Shown here: positions 34,101 through 46,671 of the stretch, in pieces
How the letters are laid out: each line of letters begins with the position of its first letter
Numbering within the stretch: the first letter of the stretch is position 1
From: Uranotaenia lowii
Taxonomy: Eukaryota > Arthropoda > Insecta > Diptera > Culicidae
DNA: 64,000 nucleotides
Direction: 5' to 3'
Assembly: GCF_029784155.1 (NCBI RefSeq)
Contig: NC_073692.1
Coordinates: forward strand, 66,845,888 to 66,909,887
The notes under the pieces: generated by a model
Databases searched by the model: none
What the model was told of the DNA's origin: nothing
Seen by the model: only the letters and a program-made list of their open reading frames with translations
Position numbers and translations under genes: made by a program

Positions 34101-35370
34101 GTAATTCAACCACGGTAACCGTGTGAAAATTTAAAAAAAAATTGTGTATAACTTTCAAAAATTTTAAAAAATACAGCGACTTCAAAAGATGTTCCACGAC
34201 ATTAACATCAATGAAAATGTATCATTAGGCAAATAAATTATTCACAATAAGTGCGAAAAACAATTTTGAGCTATAATTAGAATATTTTCTTGAATAGCTG
34301 ATTGAAATAAACATGGCACAATGAAGAGAGTTTACAAAAAAAAAGAAAATAATTTTTTCAACTTCAACATTGAAAATATCACGAGTGCGGGAGTATGCTG
34401 AAGTTTTTTCTTTTGTACATGGTCCATTAAATTATCGATTTTGCACATGATTTAAAATTAGTTTCTGAGATTTGCTGGGAACATTAACAAAATCACTTAT
34501 TTATCAAAAAAAAACTTTTAACACTGTAATCAAAATTAACGGTTTTAAAAGCTCCAAATACAGTATCTGAATCACGTTTTTTGTTACCAATTTTCCTCAA
34601 ATATAACATTTTTCCATTCATTTAAATTCTCCATATAAAAGCTTGTTGTTCAGTCACTTCTCAAACCTTTAATCACATGTTGAACAGTTACGCAATTTTT
34701 ATACGGTGTGATGTGAAATTCCAGTTGATAAAAATATTGAAAATTCGTCAGTTGTTGATGTTACTAAAAAAATAAATATTGAAAAACTGACTAGTATCTG
34801 ATGTATTGTGTATTCAAGAAGCAAATAAACACAAAATTCATTGTAATAATGAATTTTTAAATTTTGACAGGTTTTTGGGTGAAATACTTCTGTGTGCATC
34901 GCTTGAAAAAACAATCAGTGCTGTTTAAAAAAAAGTCAATGCAACATCCAGAAATCGGAGGTCGAACTTCACATTCGTAGCAACCCGGTCCGCAAGAAAG
35001 TTTTGAAAAAAGAGTGAAATAAGTGATGTTGAATGATGTTGAATTATGTGAAAATATTTGAACAAATAAAAATCAATAAGTAAATGTGAAAGAATTTGTG
35101 TTTTTAATTGGAAATCCGACACCCTCCTAGTGTTTCCAACGTAATCCAAAGAAAAATAAATAAATTTTGTAGATTTTTATTGTGCACGGCCTTTTTCAGT
35201 GGTTTTTGCTAAAAATTTTGTAAAATATTGCGTCATTATTGTTGAAATTTTAGCAGAAAAATAATGCTAAATTGGTTGCTAAATTTCTAGCTGGACAAAT
35301 TTGAGCAAAATTTTGCTAAATTCCGACCTCAGAGATTTCGTGTATTGAGAAAGGTTGTCAGAATTATTTT
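34101..35370. other. AT-rich anonymous DNA
   Basis: No recognisable coding, RNA or repeat structure apart from A/T runs. Confidence 0.5.
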
Positions 35371-35379
35371 CGCACGTAT

Positions 35380-35810
35380 CAGGGTTGGACAAATCCAGGA
35401 TAGTTCATCTCAAAACCTGGTAAAATCCGGGCAGTATCCGGACAAATTATGTCCAAAGTTTTTACTCAAAACCAAGGAAAAACTCTACAAAAATTTAAAA
35501 AAAAATTTATTAAAACATTTCAGCAGATTTTTATTTGTATTTTAGGCTTCCGAAAATCCATTCATGATTTTTTATATAAAAGTTACTCAAAAATTTCGTT
35601 TTGTTGTACGCATAAATAAAAACATTTTAACAGCACTTTTAGTTTTTTTTTTGATTGACTTGGCGAATAAAGTGAATAAATCAAGGCAAAATCACGATTT
35701 TTTTACATTAAAATCCGGACAACCGGACTGAACTGGACTTTTCCCAAACTTTGTATTAAATATCCGGACAAACCCGTATAAAACCGGGCAAAGTTGCAAG
35801 CTCAGTTTAG
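35380..35810 (+). repeat. Dispersed repeat, copy 2 (CCGGGCAA/GGACAACC family)
   Basis: Homologous to 2130-2515. It starts near CAGGGTTGGACAAATCCAGG and ends near AAACCGGGCAAAGTTGCAAG, whose inverse has a similar order (TTGCAA, TTTGCCCGG). This suggests diverged terminal inverted repeats of a hAT-like MITE. No coding capacity and no clear target duplication. Confidence 0.6.
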
Positions 35811-35969
35811 AGTTGTTAAATTTGATCATTTCAACATATCATGGCGTTTCACTAAGGTACTTTACACGTGTATTAGTTTTGTAAGGTTTAATATATAAAC
35901 AGTTAGATTTATATTTATTCACAAATTCCTTTGGTGACTGTTTTTGAATTTATTTTAAGAATACATGTT

Positions 35970-37260
35970 TCATGGATTTGATGCACTGCGATCGAACCTC
36001 CTCTGTGACAAGATCAAAATCCAACAATCAACTGGGCACTGTCACTTTTTCGGGGCCCGTAATTAAATCGAATGTCAATTACACTTGTCCACCGGAGGCA
36101 GGATCGTTATTTTTCCGGCTGTCTTCCTTGCTGCTTCCGATTTCGGGGCCCGATTTCCATGTCGATCACGACTTGTGTTTGGCTTGGCTTCCACGCATAG
36201 CCATACAGCAGAGAGAACGTGATTTACGAATGTGACGTCCACAAGTTTCCCCAAATTGAATGGAAATCGCCACTGCAAACGGCAGCAGTCAGTGGCCAGC
36301 TAAAGCTAAAGCCAAGGAAAGGGATTTTGGAGACCTTATCAATGTACTTTCATCACCAGTCGTCGTCGTGGTCGTCGTTAAGCCAACAACGTGGATCGTA
36401 TTTAGTTAACCTTTTTTTTGGTAAGTTTGTTTGGTTACCGGCAATCCATTCACTTGCTCCTGCTTGTGGAATCCCAATTGAGCCCAGGAGCCTGTCGAAT
36501 TTCACTTGCGCTGGTCAACGCGATCCCATTTTTCCATTCAATGAATTATTTTTGGCAGACACATGTTCAACTGCGCACGCTTGTGTCCAAATTTGGGTCC
36601 CCGGCCCAAAAAAAATGCTCCTCCCTGCACTAAATCCTTGCGGTTGAAGTGAAACGGTACGAAACATAGAGAGAGCGATGCAGAAGCAGAGGTGTCCAAA
36701 AATGAGATTAAAACGAGGTGATGGTGCGGTTTTGTCCCCCGGTCAATGTCCTTCTTCTGGGTACTGATCCAGAACGAGGAAGGGAAATGTGAGGAATAAT
36801 CCAAAAAAAAAAATCAAAAAACAAACGCTACAAGGCAGAAGTTCAACGACAGGTTAACCGTCGTCGTTGCTTTCAATTTAACTTTATTATTATTGAATTC
36901 CGATATCTGGCGACGACGGCCACCCTCGTTATTTTTGCAATGGCAACAAGGATTTGTAAGGCTGTCGAGAACGGGAGATAGCTGGATGCGGTTGCTGCTG
37001 CCGAGTTCGGGCCACTACTACCGGGGACTCCATGTCTTATAACGCTCTCCTTGAAGCCCCCAGCCAGGATCGAGAACTGAATCACATTGTGTGTGTTTTT
37101 CGGACTCGAACGGAGCGGCGCGTTGCCATAAATCGTGGCTTATCAGTAAAATATGTTCGACAAAAGTGAATAAAGAAGATCGAACAACACATATTCGTGA
37201 AACGGGTAGCAGTCAGTCGGACAATGAGGCAGCCTCGCAAGTTGTTGCTGCCCGATGTTA
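35970..37260. other. Higher-complexity unique-looking island; possible host regulatory DNA
   Basis: Balanced composition, rich in CGTCGT-like and GGGGCCCG strings, without TE similarity or internal repetition. Several open frames overlap on both strands (for example 36219-36647 plus and 36538-36804 minus), which argues against any one being coding. It could be an enhancer-rich or intronic host segment. Confidence 0.35.
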
Positions 37261-38820
37261 GGTTTTTTTTTTATTATTTGGGACAGATTTCTCGCTACCA
37301 GTACTAACTGCAATATGAAAAAGATTTTTCAATTGCATTATTCTAACTTTTACTTATGAGAAAATGCGGCAAAATGTCAATGTTCAGAAAAAAAATTGTT
37401 TGGTACAATTCCAAAGCTTGCGCGATCCTATGGGGGAAAGGAGGTTTGATCAAAATTGTTACAAAATACACAAACACGCTCGATACAAATAAGGAGCTTT
37501 TCCTAGTCGGTATTGCTTTGAATTTTCAAAATTTTCCACTCCGTGGAAATTTTCATCAAACAAAAGAAGTTATTGCAGAAAAAATTTCCATAGGGGTATT
37601 CAAATGTGCCATTATTTAATGTGAAACGTTAAAACCGTAGTATGATAACTTTTAAAACTTTTTCGTTAGGGAAACATATTTTACATTTTTAATAAATGAC
37701 ATAATTACATGGACTAAAAATCTTAATTGAACATATTTGTCAATTTGTTGACGTTTCGATCAACCTTGCTTTAGACGGTCTTTATAATTCTTTTTTACTG
37801 CCTTACAAGGGAACATTTTTTTAAAACAATTATGCGGTTAGTTTAAGACCTAACTCTTAATAGCTGTTTAAGCTTAGTTAAGCTCAACTTGTTTGCCTTT
37901 TCATATCCCCCTGAAAGCATTGAGCGCGAAATACTTTTTAATAAGATATTCAAAATAAAAGATAAGGTCCATGTAAATGAATTTTATTTTCAAAAAGCGC
38001 ATTTTGAATTCCATGATCGCTGGCGTAGCATAGCAGAACAAGTTACACATCGCAAATGGTTTCCAATTCTTGATTGACCGAGGCCATCAATTTTGTGCAA
38101 AGTCCAACGGAATGTTGCGTGGGATTAGCAATAAAGCGCCCAGTAAACATTTTTGTAGGTATATTTCTCAACAACTTTGTTATGCGTCTCATATAAATTA
38201 TAAAATAATCGTATGCAACTCGAAAAAACACCATTTACCTACCAAAGTGGAGGCAATATACGTATATATTTGCAACTTCTGGCTAAAACGATAAAAGTTT
38301 ACGAGTTGGTCGATATTCGACACCCTATTCATACATACTGAAAGAATGCAAGAGAGCACAAGTTTGTTTTCTCTCAATGCATGCGAACGGTTGCCAGCGA
38401 CAATATTTGCTGCCTCTGCCATTGGGCAATCCTTGCAAATACACCATCTGATTTTTAGTAATCTGGTTGCACTGCTGGTCGCTGAGAGCACAACAAAGCT
38501 GTTCTCTCAATTGACCCACGCGGGAGAAATCAAAGGAATGAAATCGTCTTCAAAATCTGCAAACATGGCGGACCCGATTCAAACCATTTAATCCGACTTC
38601 GAGTAACAATTTTTACGACCTCTTACTTGCGTTAGTTGGAATTACGATTCGCAGTAACGTTTTTAATGACTTGAGTCATCATTTTAAAGCGATTTTATGT
38701 TTGCTCGGCGCGTTCACGATGAATTCGATTTTTCATCCGATTGCAATCAAATTTTCAGGTATTGAAAAATAACTATTAAACTTCATTCTACCATTTCATT
38801 CGTATTCTATCTACAGTCCA
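37261..38820. other. No gene recognised
   Basis: AT-rich to 38000, then mixed sequence (38000-38600) with short ORFs open on both strands. Near 38346 both strands are open for 80-100 codons, so neither can be trusted. Nothing assignable. Confidence 0.4.
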
Positions 38821-38821
38821 T

Positions 38822-39680
38822 ACGCAAATGTTCTCACCTTGGCCTTAACCCCGGCCATAAGATTCTGCACAACCTGTGAATTTATAATCGCTCAGTACTT
38901 TTCGAAGGGGCCGTTGGGAGGGTTGAACATTTTCGGCACGAAATCGACCTTATTGTCCGCATACTACTTCAGCACGTCCTTGAAGTAGTGACATAAGGCC
39001 AAATCCGGCCAAAAGATTGTTGGGACGTTGTGGACCTTCAGAAAAAGAAACAGCCGCTTCTAGAGGCACTCTTTCATGTCCGTTCATCGTGTCCTGGGTC
39101 ACGAAAGGTGCACTCCACTTCCCGCACGTGCAGATGGCTTGTCAAACCAGGAATTTATTCGCAAATTTGAACATCTTCTGAGTGCAGACATGCGTTGAAC
39201 TTATTCGGCCTTCACATATGTTTCGTCGTCCATGATGCAGCATTCAACTTTCGTCAGCATGTTGAGGTACAACTTACTGACACAGGTTATTGCGGACTTG
39301 TTCTACTTCTCGTCGCGAAACCCAGCATTTAGTTTTGACCTTCTGGACAAAACTTCGGCTTAGGTGCAGCTTCTTAGCCACATCCCGAACGGAGGTGTTC
39401 GGGTTTCGGTTGAAAGCCCCAACTACGCGGTTGTGATTTTGAGTGTTGTACGGAACACTTTTTCCCTCACTTCTGGGATTCCGATCGGTGGTCAATCGTT
39501 CCTCAAACCGCTTAATCACTCACGACTTCATGGAATTCGCGATTCCCAACGTTTTAGCGATGGAACGATGTGAGAGATCCTTGTTCGCGTGAAGAGTGCG
39601 CAAGATTTTATCATGCACGAGCTGTTTGGACTTTATTTCCGCGAGTTTTGATCACAGGACTTTAAAACTTTAGGGATGTA
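38822..39680 (-). pseudogene. ITmD37E-like mariner transposase relic
   Basis: On the minus strand a nearly full-length but broken transposase can be followed. From the N-terminus there is a first helix-turn-helix segment (A-N-K-D-L-S-H-R-S-I-A-K-T-L-G-I), then F-E-E-R-L-T-T-D-R-N-P, the open stretch at 39519-39274 with S-V-R-D-V-A-K-K-L-H-L-S-R-S-F-V-Q-K-V-K, remnants of the F-V-T-Q-D-T-M-N-G block near 39100, and near 38900 the V-P-K-M-F-N-P-P-N-G-P .. E-K-Y end. The order matches mosquito ITmD37E mariners. Multiple frameshifts and stops inactivate it. It is GC-richer than its neighbours. Confidence 0.78.
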
Positions 39681-42220
39681 AACAATGCACTATGAACTAA
39701 ATCCACCGACATTTTCATTAAATTCTACCCAACGGTTAAAAAGTTAGAACAATTTCATAGTTTAGCAATTTCAACATGGACACCCTTTACATTCTCAATG
39801 CACAAAACTGATGTTTTGGATTTTTTACAGAAAGGCAAACGAACGGTCAGCTGGGGCTATCAATAATTAAGGGATCAAGACCCCACTTTATATATACCAA
39901 TCGACTCAGCTCGACGAGTTACGAAGATGTCCGTGTATTTATATGTTCCAATTGAAACGTTTTACCACCCTTTCTCCTATTCTAGGTTTTACGATTTTGA
40001 TGACCTTAATTTAAAAAAAATCGATTTTTCCTGTAGGTCATATCTTAAAAACAAAAAAAAAACAATTTTTTTAAAATTGATCTGTTTTAAAGTAAATGTT
40101 ATGCTTATGTTGGCTCCAAAAAGGTAGCTATTTGCTCAGCATCAGTAGCCAGCAATCCCTCGCACTCTAACGCGTGAAACGAGGATGCTATCCCTAGTGA
40201 GCGTCGAGAAATGTGGCTCTGAAACTTGAACAGTTTGAAATATTTTGATAGTTAATGAACTCATTGAATATAAGTCGCTTATCCCCCAAAAAACGTACTG
40301 GCCATCCTTTTTTAAAATTGATGTTTGCTTTCGATTTCTTCAATCATAATCTTTTTTATAGATTGATCATAAATAATTCAGGAATAATGAATCCATTATT
40401 GTGTCATATTTTCCAAACATAATTTGCACTCCGTAAGAAAGGCTCCAATCCACTGATAAGTGTATTAAATCGTTTTTTTTTAACATGTTACTAACAACGG
40501 GGCCAGCCACGTCCTGATAGTCAATGAGGAAGAAGGGAAGGAATGTTAGTAAGAATCTCTTTAGGTTCATATTGCAACCTCCTATTCTTCCAAAACTTCC
40601 TTTTAAAATATTTAGAAACAAGGATAGGCCAAAATTACCAACAATGGAAAACGTCTGATGGGGAGATCTATTCCTATTTTCTTATTTGCCTCACTCAAAT
40701 GAAGTTAGAAAAAATAACATTCTGTATAAAACTTTTCATAGATAAAAATGGAATGAGCACCAACAGAAAACGAGAAATTTGTTTCATCAAAAAGTATATT
40801 TTTCATCTTTTTATTTTAAAATACATATGTTTGGTTCAGTGGAAATGTTTACAAAAGTGAAGCTTATTAATTTTTGCCTTTCTTACAGAAAGCCTAACTA
40901 TCAATAGCTATGGTAGATCGAAAAACATATGGTTCAAACATTTTCGGCGCTACCAAAATAACAAGTTATTTTTGACAGTTTAAAACAAAGAATAATATAG
41001 ATTTTTTGTCAGAATAGGTTGAAAATTATGGAAGGGATGATTGTTTTACTGTTACAATAAAGTTGAAGTAAAATTATCAATGTAAATATAGAAAACATAA
41101 AACATAATAAATCATTGGCTTCATAGCTTTTCTGTAGGCCAAGTTTAAGCAAGATCTGACTACAGAAAAAGGTTGTATCGAGCCTTCAGTATAAATGGGA
41201 TTTTAAGGCATTTTGGTCACAAAAAAATTGAGTGGCCAATTTAACATATAAAATGATTTTTGGTTTACTTAGTTAAAAAAGGCTGCATACGAAGGTTTTT
41301 TAAACTATCCCGTTATTAGTCGACTATTTCCTGGGCAACAATGCAATCGATCGAAAGATCTTGGAGTGATTTTGACCAACTATTGTGAATTAAATGATTA
41401 ACTTCAATCATATTGTCAAAATTGTTGCCAAATCATTCATACAATGACTATTTGAATAAAAAGTTAAAGACAATCCATTTTAAGATTTTTAAAGAAAAAA
41501 GTTTTATTTTTCAATTATAATTCATAAAGACTGCATTTAAAAATAGTATTTACCAGACAAGAGAACAGCATTTTTTGGTGCATATGATTTAAGAACTGAT
41601 TTTAAATGTTTTTTTGCGACAAGAAATCGAATTGTGGTTCATCAGATTTTGTCTATCATCTAAATTTTTGATACAATGGCTCAAGAAAATTTTAAAACTT
41701 TCCAATTTTTACTGAAATCAGCTATTGAAAGCTTATTAACTAATACATCAACAAAAAAAAAACAAAAAAACTGATATTGATTTTTTCGACTAGCCCTTAA
41801 TTAGTTAAGGATCTAAATTTTGTCTACATTTTCAGTTTCAATGATACAATGCTGTAGAAATTCAATGTAATTCTAAAATTTTTAGATTAACCAAGGCATG
41901 AAAATTTACATTTTTCCGAAAGGCAATGCATTTAAAAGCTGATTTGGACTGATTTGAGGGCGCTGATTCAAACATGAAATTATTTTTTCCAAGCAGCCAT
42001 TATCGAAATAAATTTGTGAAATGGATAAAAAATCATTCAATCAATTAAAAGTCTTTAGATAATCTCATGACATCAAGAATTTTTATGTGCAAAATTTGAT
42101 TAACATCGTTTGGAAATTGTTCGAGTTCTGTTATATTTCACATTGAATATGTAAGAACCCCTTTCCTTTTTTCCAACTGAATATTTGTAAAAAATCCTAT
42201 CCATCACCATAATGAATCAT
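39681..42220. other. AT-rich anonymous DNA
   Basis: No gene recognised. ORFs at 40367-40621 (minus) and 40543-40860 (plus) overlap and lack motifs. Confidence 0.45.
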
Positions 42221-42224
42221 TTTA

Positions 42225-42500
42225 TTATTTAAAAATACGTTTGTGTGCGAAGTTTGATGTAAATTGATAATAAATTTATGGATTGTGACATTTTTTTATG
42301 TAAAATTTGTATGGCAGCTTTCCCTCCCTTTAATCGAAGGTGTTTGTAACTATTAGAGAAACCATCTCCGGACATAACAACCCTCAGACGCCAACTCTTA
42401 GGATGATCGGTCCAATAGTTTTCGAGTCTATAAGGAACAGACAGACAGACAGACAAACATTAATTTTGTTGTCGACCTATATATGTATGTAGATGAGAAA
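42225..42500 (+). repeat. CTAGCTGACCCG-family repeat, 3' end only
   Basis: Shares with 45390-45575 a diagnostic 3' block: GGCAGCYTTCCCTCCCTT-like text, ACCATCYCCGGAC, AACCCTCAGA, GATCGGTYCARTAGTTTYCG, AGTCTATARGGAACAGACAG, then ACAAACATT and a TATATA-rich end with GTAGATGA. Its 5' part is absent, as expected of a retroposed, 5'-truncated copy. Confidence 0.75.
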
Positions 42501-43596
42501 ATTCTATTATTGAATGGCCTCCATGTAGCTTAAAAGGAGGACAATCCTAAAAACCATGAAAACTAACATTTTTTACATTAACAATAATAAATCAAAGAGA
42601 AATTATCGATAACAAAAAATATTCTATCGGCCTTCATCTATGTTCTTTAGCGTGTGATGCTCATAGCATTTGGCATACTTTTTTGTTTCGTTGCTTGTAA
42701 ACATTTTTAAGCTTGATTTGCGATGGATCAATACACGTGCTTAAAAGTTTTAATACAAATTGAATTAATTAAGGAACATTCTTCCTAGAATTTTTCTGTA
42801 GCGTACTGGTTTGAATTAAAAATTTCAAACCATTAAACGATTTTCAGTTTATTTTTACGAATTAAAATAGTTCAAGGATTTCATTTATTCAAAACCTTCT
42901 TTTTGAAATTATATTGGGAAGCTGACGTTCAAAAAATTTAACTGGAGGATACATTGTAAGACACTTTGAGCCATTACAGAAATGATATGAAAAACCAACT
43001 TTATCCAGTTATTTTTACCCAGAATGTTTCATGTGCAAGAAAACTTTGTTTTTCTGTATTAATGAAAAATTTGTATTGTTAAACCTGTATACTGTAGCTT
43101 GACCTCATATGAGAAAACAAGTTGTTAGCTAAGAAATTGATTTTCTTTGTAGTTTATTTAATTAAAAATATAGAAACCACTCAAAAAGAGCTGAATCTTT
43201 TCCTGATTCGGAATTCGGTCCTGATCGTGATGTTGATTTTGATTTCAGTATGATGCAATTACCGATTTTATACTTTAGTCGGTAACTTAAATTGATTGAA
43301 ATAGTGATCCTGATGCTGATTCCTATCCTGATCTTGATTCAAATCTCAAATTTTAAAATTGATCCCATTTGAAATCTGATCTTGATTTTTATTGTTATCA
43401 ACTTCAATTGAATATTTATTCATGATTATGACGAATTGTTTCTTGACTTTAAACAATTTTCCTTGATTCATAATTAATTAGGAGGTTGTTTTTATATATT
43501 TAACTGATCTTTTTATTGTTGTTACAACACTTTATTGTTCCTTAACGCAGATGTATAATACCGAAAATAAACAAATAGTTATTTTTTTTATTAACA
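42501..43596. other. AT-rich anonymous DNA with GAT-rich degenerate repeat
   Basis: 43195-43440 is rich in CCTGATYYTGATTC-like steps, a degenerate microsatellite. Otherwise featureless. Confidence 0.5.
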
Positions 43597-45575
43597 ACTA
43601 GCTGACCCGTTGTGCTTTGCTACACCTTCTAAAAATAAATGTAATTTGTAAAATTTATTAAAATTTAGATTTTAGAGAGCATTGTTTTAAATCAAACCTC
43701 ATCATACTTCAGAACCAACAACTTTGAAATGAGAGCTGCAGCTGCAGTTCTGAATAGCAATTTAAAGATGGTATATATTATTTACTGATCTCTAAACTCG
43801 TTTTTCAAGATCTGAAATTTGTACTCTGTACCGAAAAAAACCTTTTTAAATATCGTCCCTTCTTTGAAAAGCTCTTTATCTTAAATTTACATGGGAGCTC
43901 TCCCATCTTTTTCAATTTTGTCCCCCACTGCTTGAAGAAGGTAGGCAAATTTAACCGGCTCGATACCCAAACAGCACTTATCATGGTAATGAAAAATATA
44001 TTAAATTAGTTATGTATTAAATACAGTGCAAATTTCTTTTTTTAAAATAAATTTACTACGGTAAACATATAAATATTTAAAAAAATATCAGTTGCATCAC
44101 TAAATAAGTTCTCAGCGTTTCTTTTATTTTTTCTTTGAAAGTCAAATTTTCAAAAATTTAGTTAAAAACAAATTTCTAAGTTTACATTTGTCCCGCATAT
44201 TGGGGCAAGTGTCAATGCAAAGCTTATTTACAGATGCGTCAGAGTAATGGCTTTAAAATGGATTTAATACGAATTCCTGTTTTTTGTTTTATCAAGTTTC
44301 ACTGATACCTCTGCAGTATTCCTGCAATATAAATTTATGTTTGTTACTCCACTTTTAACGAATGCTGTTCAAAGGGAATGACCTTCATTTACAAAGACAT
44401 TTAAGAATTTTCAATATCCGCTGCAGTTTCAACATTCGGAATACCCCTTCTGGTCTTTCCAACATTGTGAATCATTTTGAAGATGAATTTCTTAAAAGTT
44501 CGACGTTTGCCCTTGCCCCACCGTGTAAGTTGACAGAGAGGAAAATTGTTTTTAACACTTTAAGGGTAAACTAAAAATTTCTTTTAAAAATTTTGCGTCC
44601 AGTTGAATATCGGTTCTAAAGTCTCGCTTTTCAAAAACGAAGCGGATTAAAAGTCTCTTTTATGCAGCCATGTAACACAAAAACACTTTTCATGTTAAGT
44701 ATGTACTTGAATTGGTATGTAAGCAAAAAGTACAATGGTTTTTTCAGAATTATTTAAAATAAAAAGCTCCCATCTAATTTCTAAATTCGTTTCAGTTGTG
44801 TATTTGGGCCGAAGTAACAATTTCTAGAAGAAAACCTAATTTTTATTTTTTTTTAACAGAAAAAGTTGAACGTTTGAACATGTTCTAATGTTCCTTGAAT
44901 GAAAAGTCGAATGCTACCTACATTAACACGAACTAAATATGGAAGTATTTTAGCAAATCTTTCAATTGGTTTTGATTCGATCAATAAAATACCAATCCGT
45001 GTCACATCTAGGCGTCATTTATTACCACGTGCTGTGTACAAATCAAATAAGCAAGAAAAAAACACATCTAGGTTGCATATCGCCCCACGTGTTTGAGAAA
45101 CAGGCGCCTTATTGTTAATTTTCCAGCAATCACTGAACAGTGTGCTTTGGTTACCATCCTCTTGCGACGACGCTTGCTCGCCCATGGAGACGAAAAACAA
45201 ACCCCGCAAAGAAAATATGCTTGGTTGAGAAATACGCGCCAAAATATTCCTACTGATCAGTATGCTATGCCTGGGTTACTATCCTTTTGCGACGTTGGCC
45301 GCGACGCCTCGACCATAGAGACGAAAAACAAACCGCCCAAAGGAAAAAAAAAATCTCAAGAAAATGGATGTCATGACTTTAATTTGTTTCGAAAAGCTAC
45401 AAATTTTGTATGGAAGCCTCTCCTTCCTTAAGTCGGATGGAGTTTTGACTATTACAGAAACCATCCCCGGCCTCAAAAACCCTCAGATGCCAGTTTTGAC
45501 GATGATCGGTTCAGTAGTTTCCGAGTCTATAGGGAACAGACAGACAGACAAACATTCATTTTTATATATATAGAT
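43597..45575 (+). repeat. Long dispersed repeat starting CTAGCTGACCCG (~2 kb)
   Basis: The 5' end ACTAGCTGACCCGTTGTGCT is a start widely seen in insect dispersed repeats. The 3' end, GATCGGTTCAGTAGTTTCCG to (ACAG)n and TATATATATAGATGA, matches the copy at 42225-42500. No ORF longer than chance was found. The 3'-anchored copies suggest retroposition or a rolling-circle/MITE origin; I cannot tell which. It contains a two-copy tandem duplication at 45088-45348. Confidence 0.65.
45088..45348 (+). repeat. Two-copy tandem duplication inside the CTAGCTGACCCG repeat
   Basis: About 125 bp each: TTGAGAAA.CAGGCGCC at 45090 versus TTGAGAAATACGCGCC at 45225, and later GGAGACGAAAAACAAACC versus AGAGACGAAAAACAAACC. 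Both contain TTTTGCGACG-like text. Copies have diverged. Confidence 0.75.
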
Positions 45576-45779
45576 GAAATTGAACTAATTTAATAGAATT
45601 TGTGTTTTTGACTTTGAGATCAATACTCATTTTTAGCAGAAATAAGCATTAAAAACAGACATATCAGATAATTTTACATTTAAAAGTAATTTAAATTTCA
45701 TTTGAGTTTCAATATAGCTCGTTAGTTTTTCTTGTTAAGAAAGCAATTAAAATTATTCTTCAAAATATCAATGATCAGT

Positions 45780-46670
45780 TCAACTCGTTTGAACGAGTAA
45801 TATCCATGAATCACCCGACATAATTACGAACACGTGCACGGGCATCAAATTTGCGGCTCAAAACCGATCGCTCTTGTCGTTCCGAAATCAGATCAAAGCG
45901 TACAGGTAATATTGTCATATTTTCCATATCTTTGAGACTCAACAACCGTCACTTCCTGCTTAACCCGACCTATGAATGGCAGCGCCTTGAGTGGTACTCC
46001 ACGGAACTCCGATCAACCGAATAAAGATCAGCTGAAACAAACCGAAGAAACTCTACGAAAAAAAAAACAACCTCTTGCAGGTCGTCGTTTCTTTCCTGTC
46101 CTGCCCAATTCGTCGTCACCATAACCGTGCTAAGAAATGTAAATGCAACTTCCTTCCTTTTTTACTGACGTCTTTCGATTGGCGTCGTCATAGTGCAGCT
46201 CGGAACAAAACTACCTGATGCATGTGAGCTGCTCATTGAGGGAACGATGTTTTTTTCTTCCAATCCATTCTACTCAGAATAGAACTGCATAATGAAATCG
46301 GATCAAAGTTCAGGAACCTGTGAACCTGAATACTGGAACGAGTTCCTCTCAGCCCCTTTCATGGGTGCTTCCGGTTCCTTAAATACTTTATGATAAATAG
46401 ATGTGCTACATATGCTACAATTTCTACAACGAATCTTTACCTTCCGTCGTTGGGTTGGTTGATTGAAGCTGCATTAAATTGTTTGAAATTCTGTGTTTGT
46501 GTTTTCTGTGTCTGACATCTTGGAAGCTCCAAACGGACCTGAAGAAACAGGATGGTTGTTTGACTTTCATTTGATATCATCCGATCAAGGTAAAGGGATC
46601 ATTAATCAATAAGTCGTACTTATAGTTTCGACTTCGACGATTTACAATGCTTCTTCATATGATAACTTAA
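45780..46670. other. Higher-complexity unique-looking island
   Basis: Balanced, non-repetitive sequence without a convincing ORF, lying between the dispersed repeat and the heptamer satellite. Same character as 15.7-16.8 and 36.0-37.3 kb. Possible host non-coding sequence. Confidence 0.35.
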
Positions 46671-46671
46671 T

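Noticed and set aside
36219..36804. Overlapping ORFs on both strands in the 36 kb island
   Set aside because: Mutually exclusive frames without motifs; more likely non-coding.
45093..45476. ORFs within the CTAGCTGACCCG repeat
   Set aside because: They span a tandem duplication in a non-coding repeat and are open on both strands.
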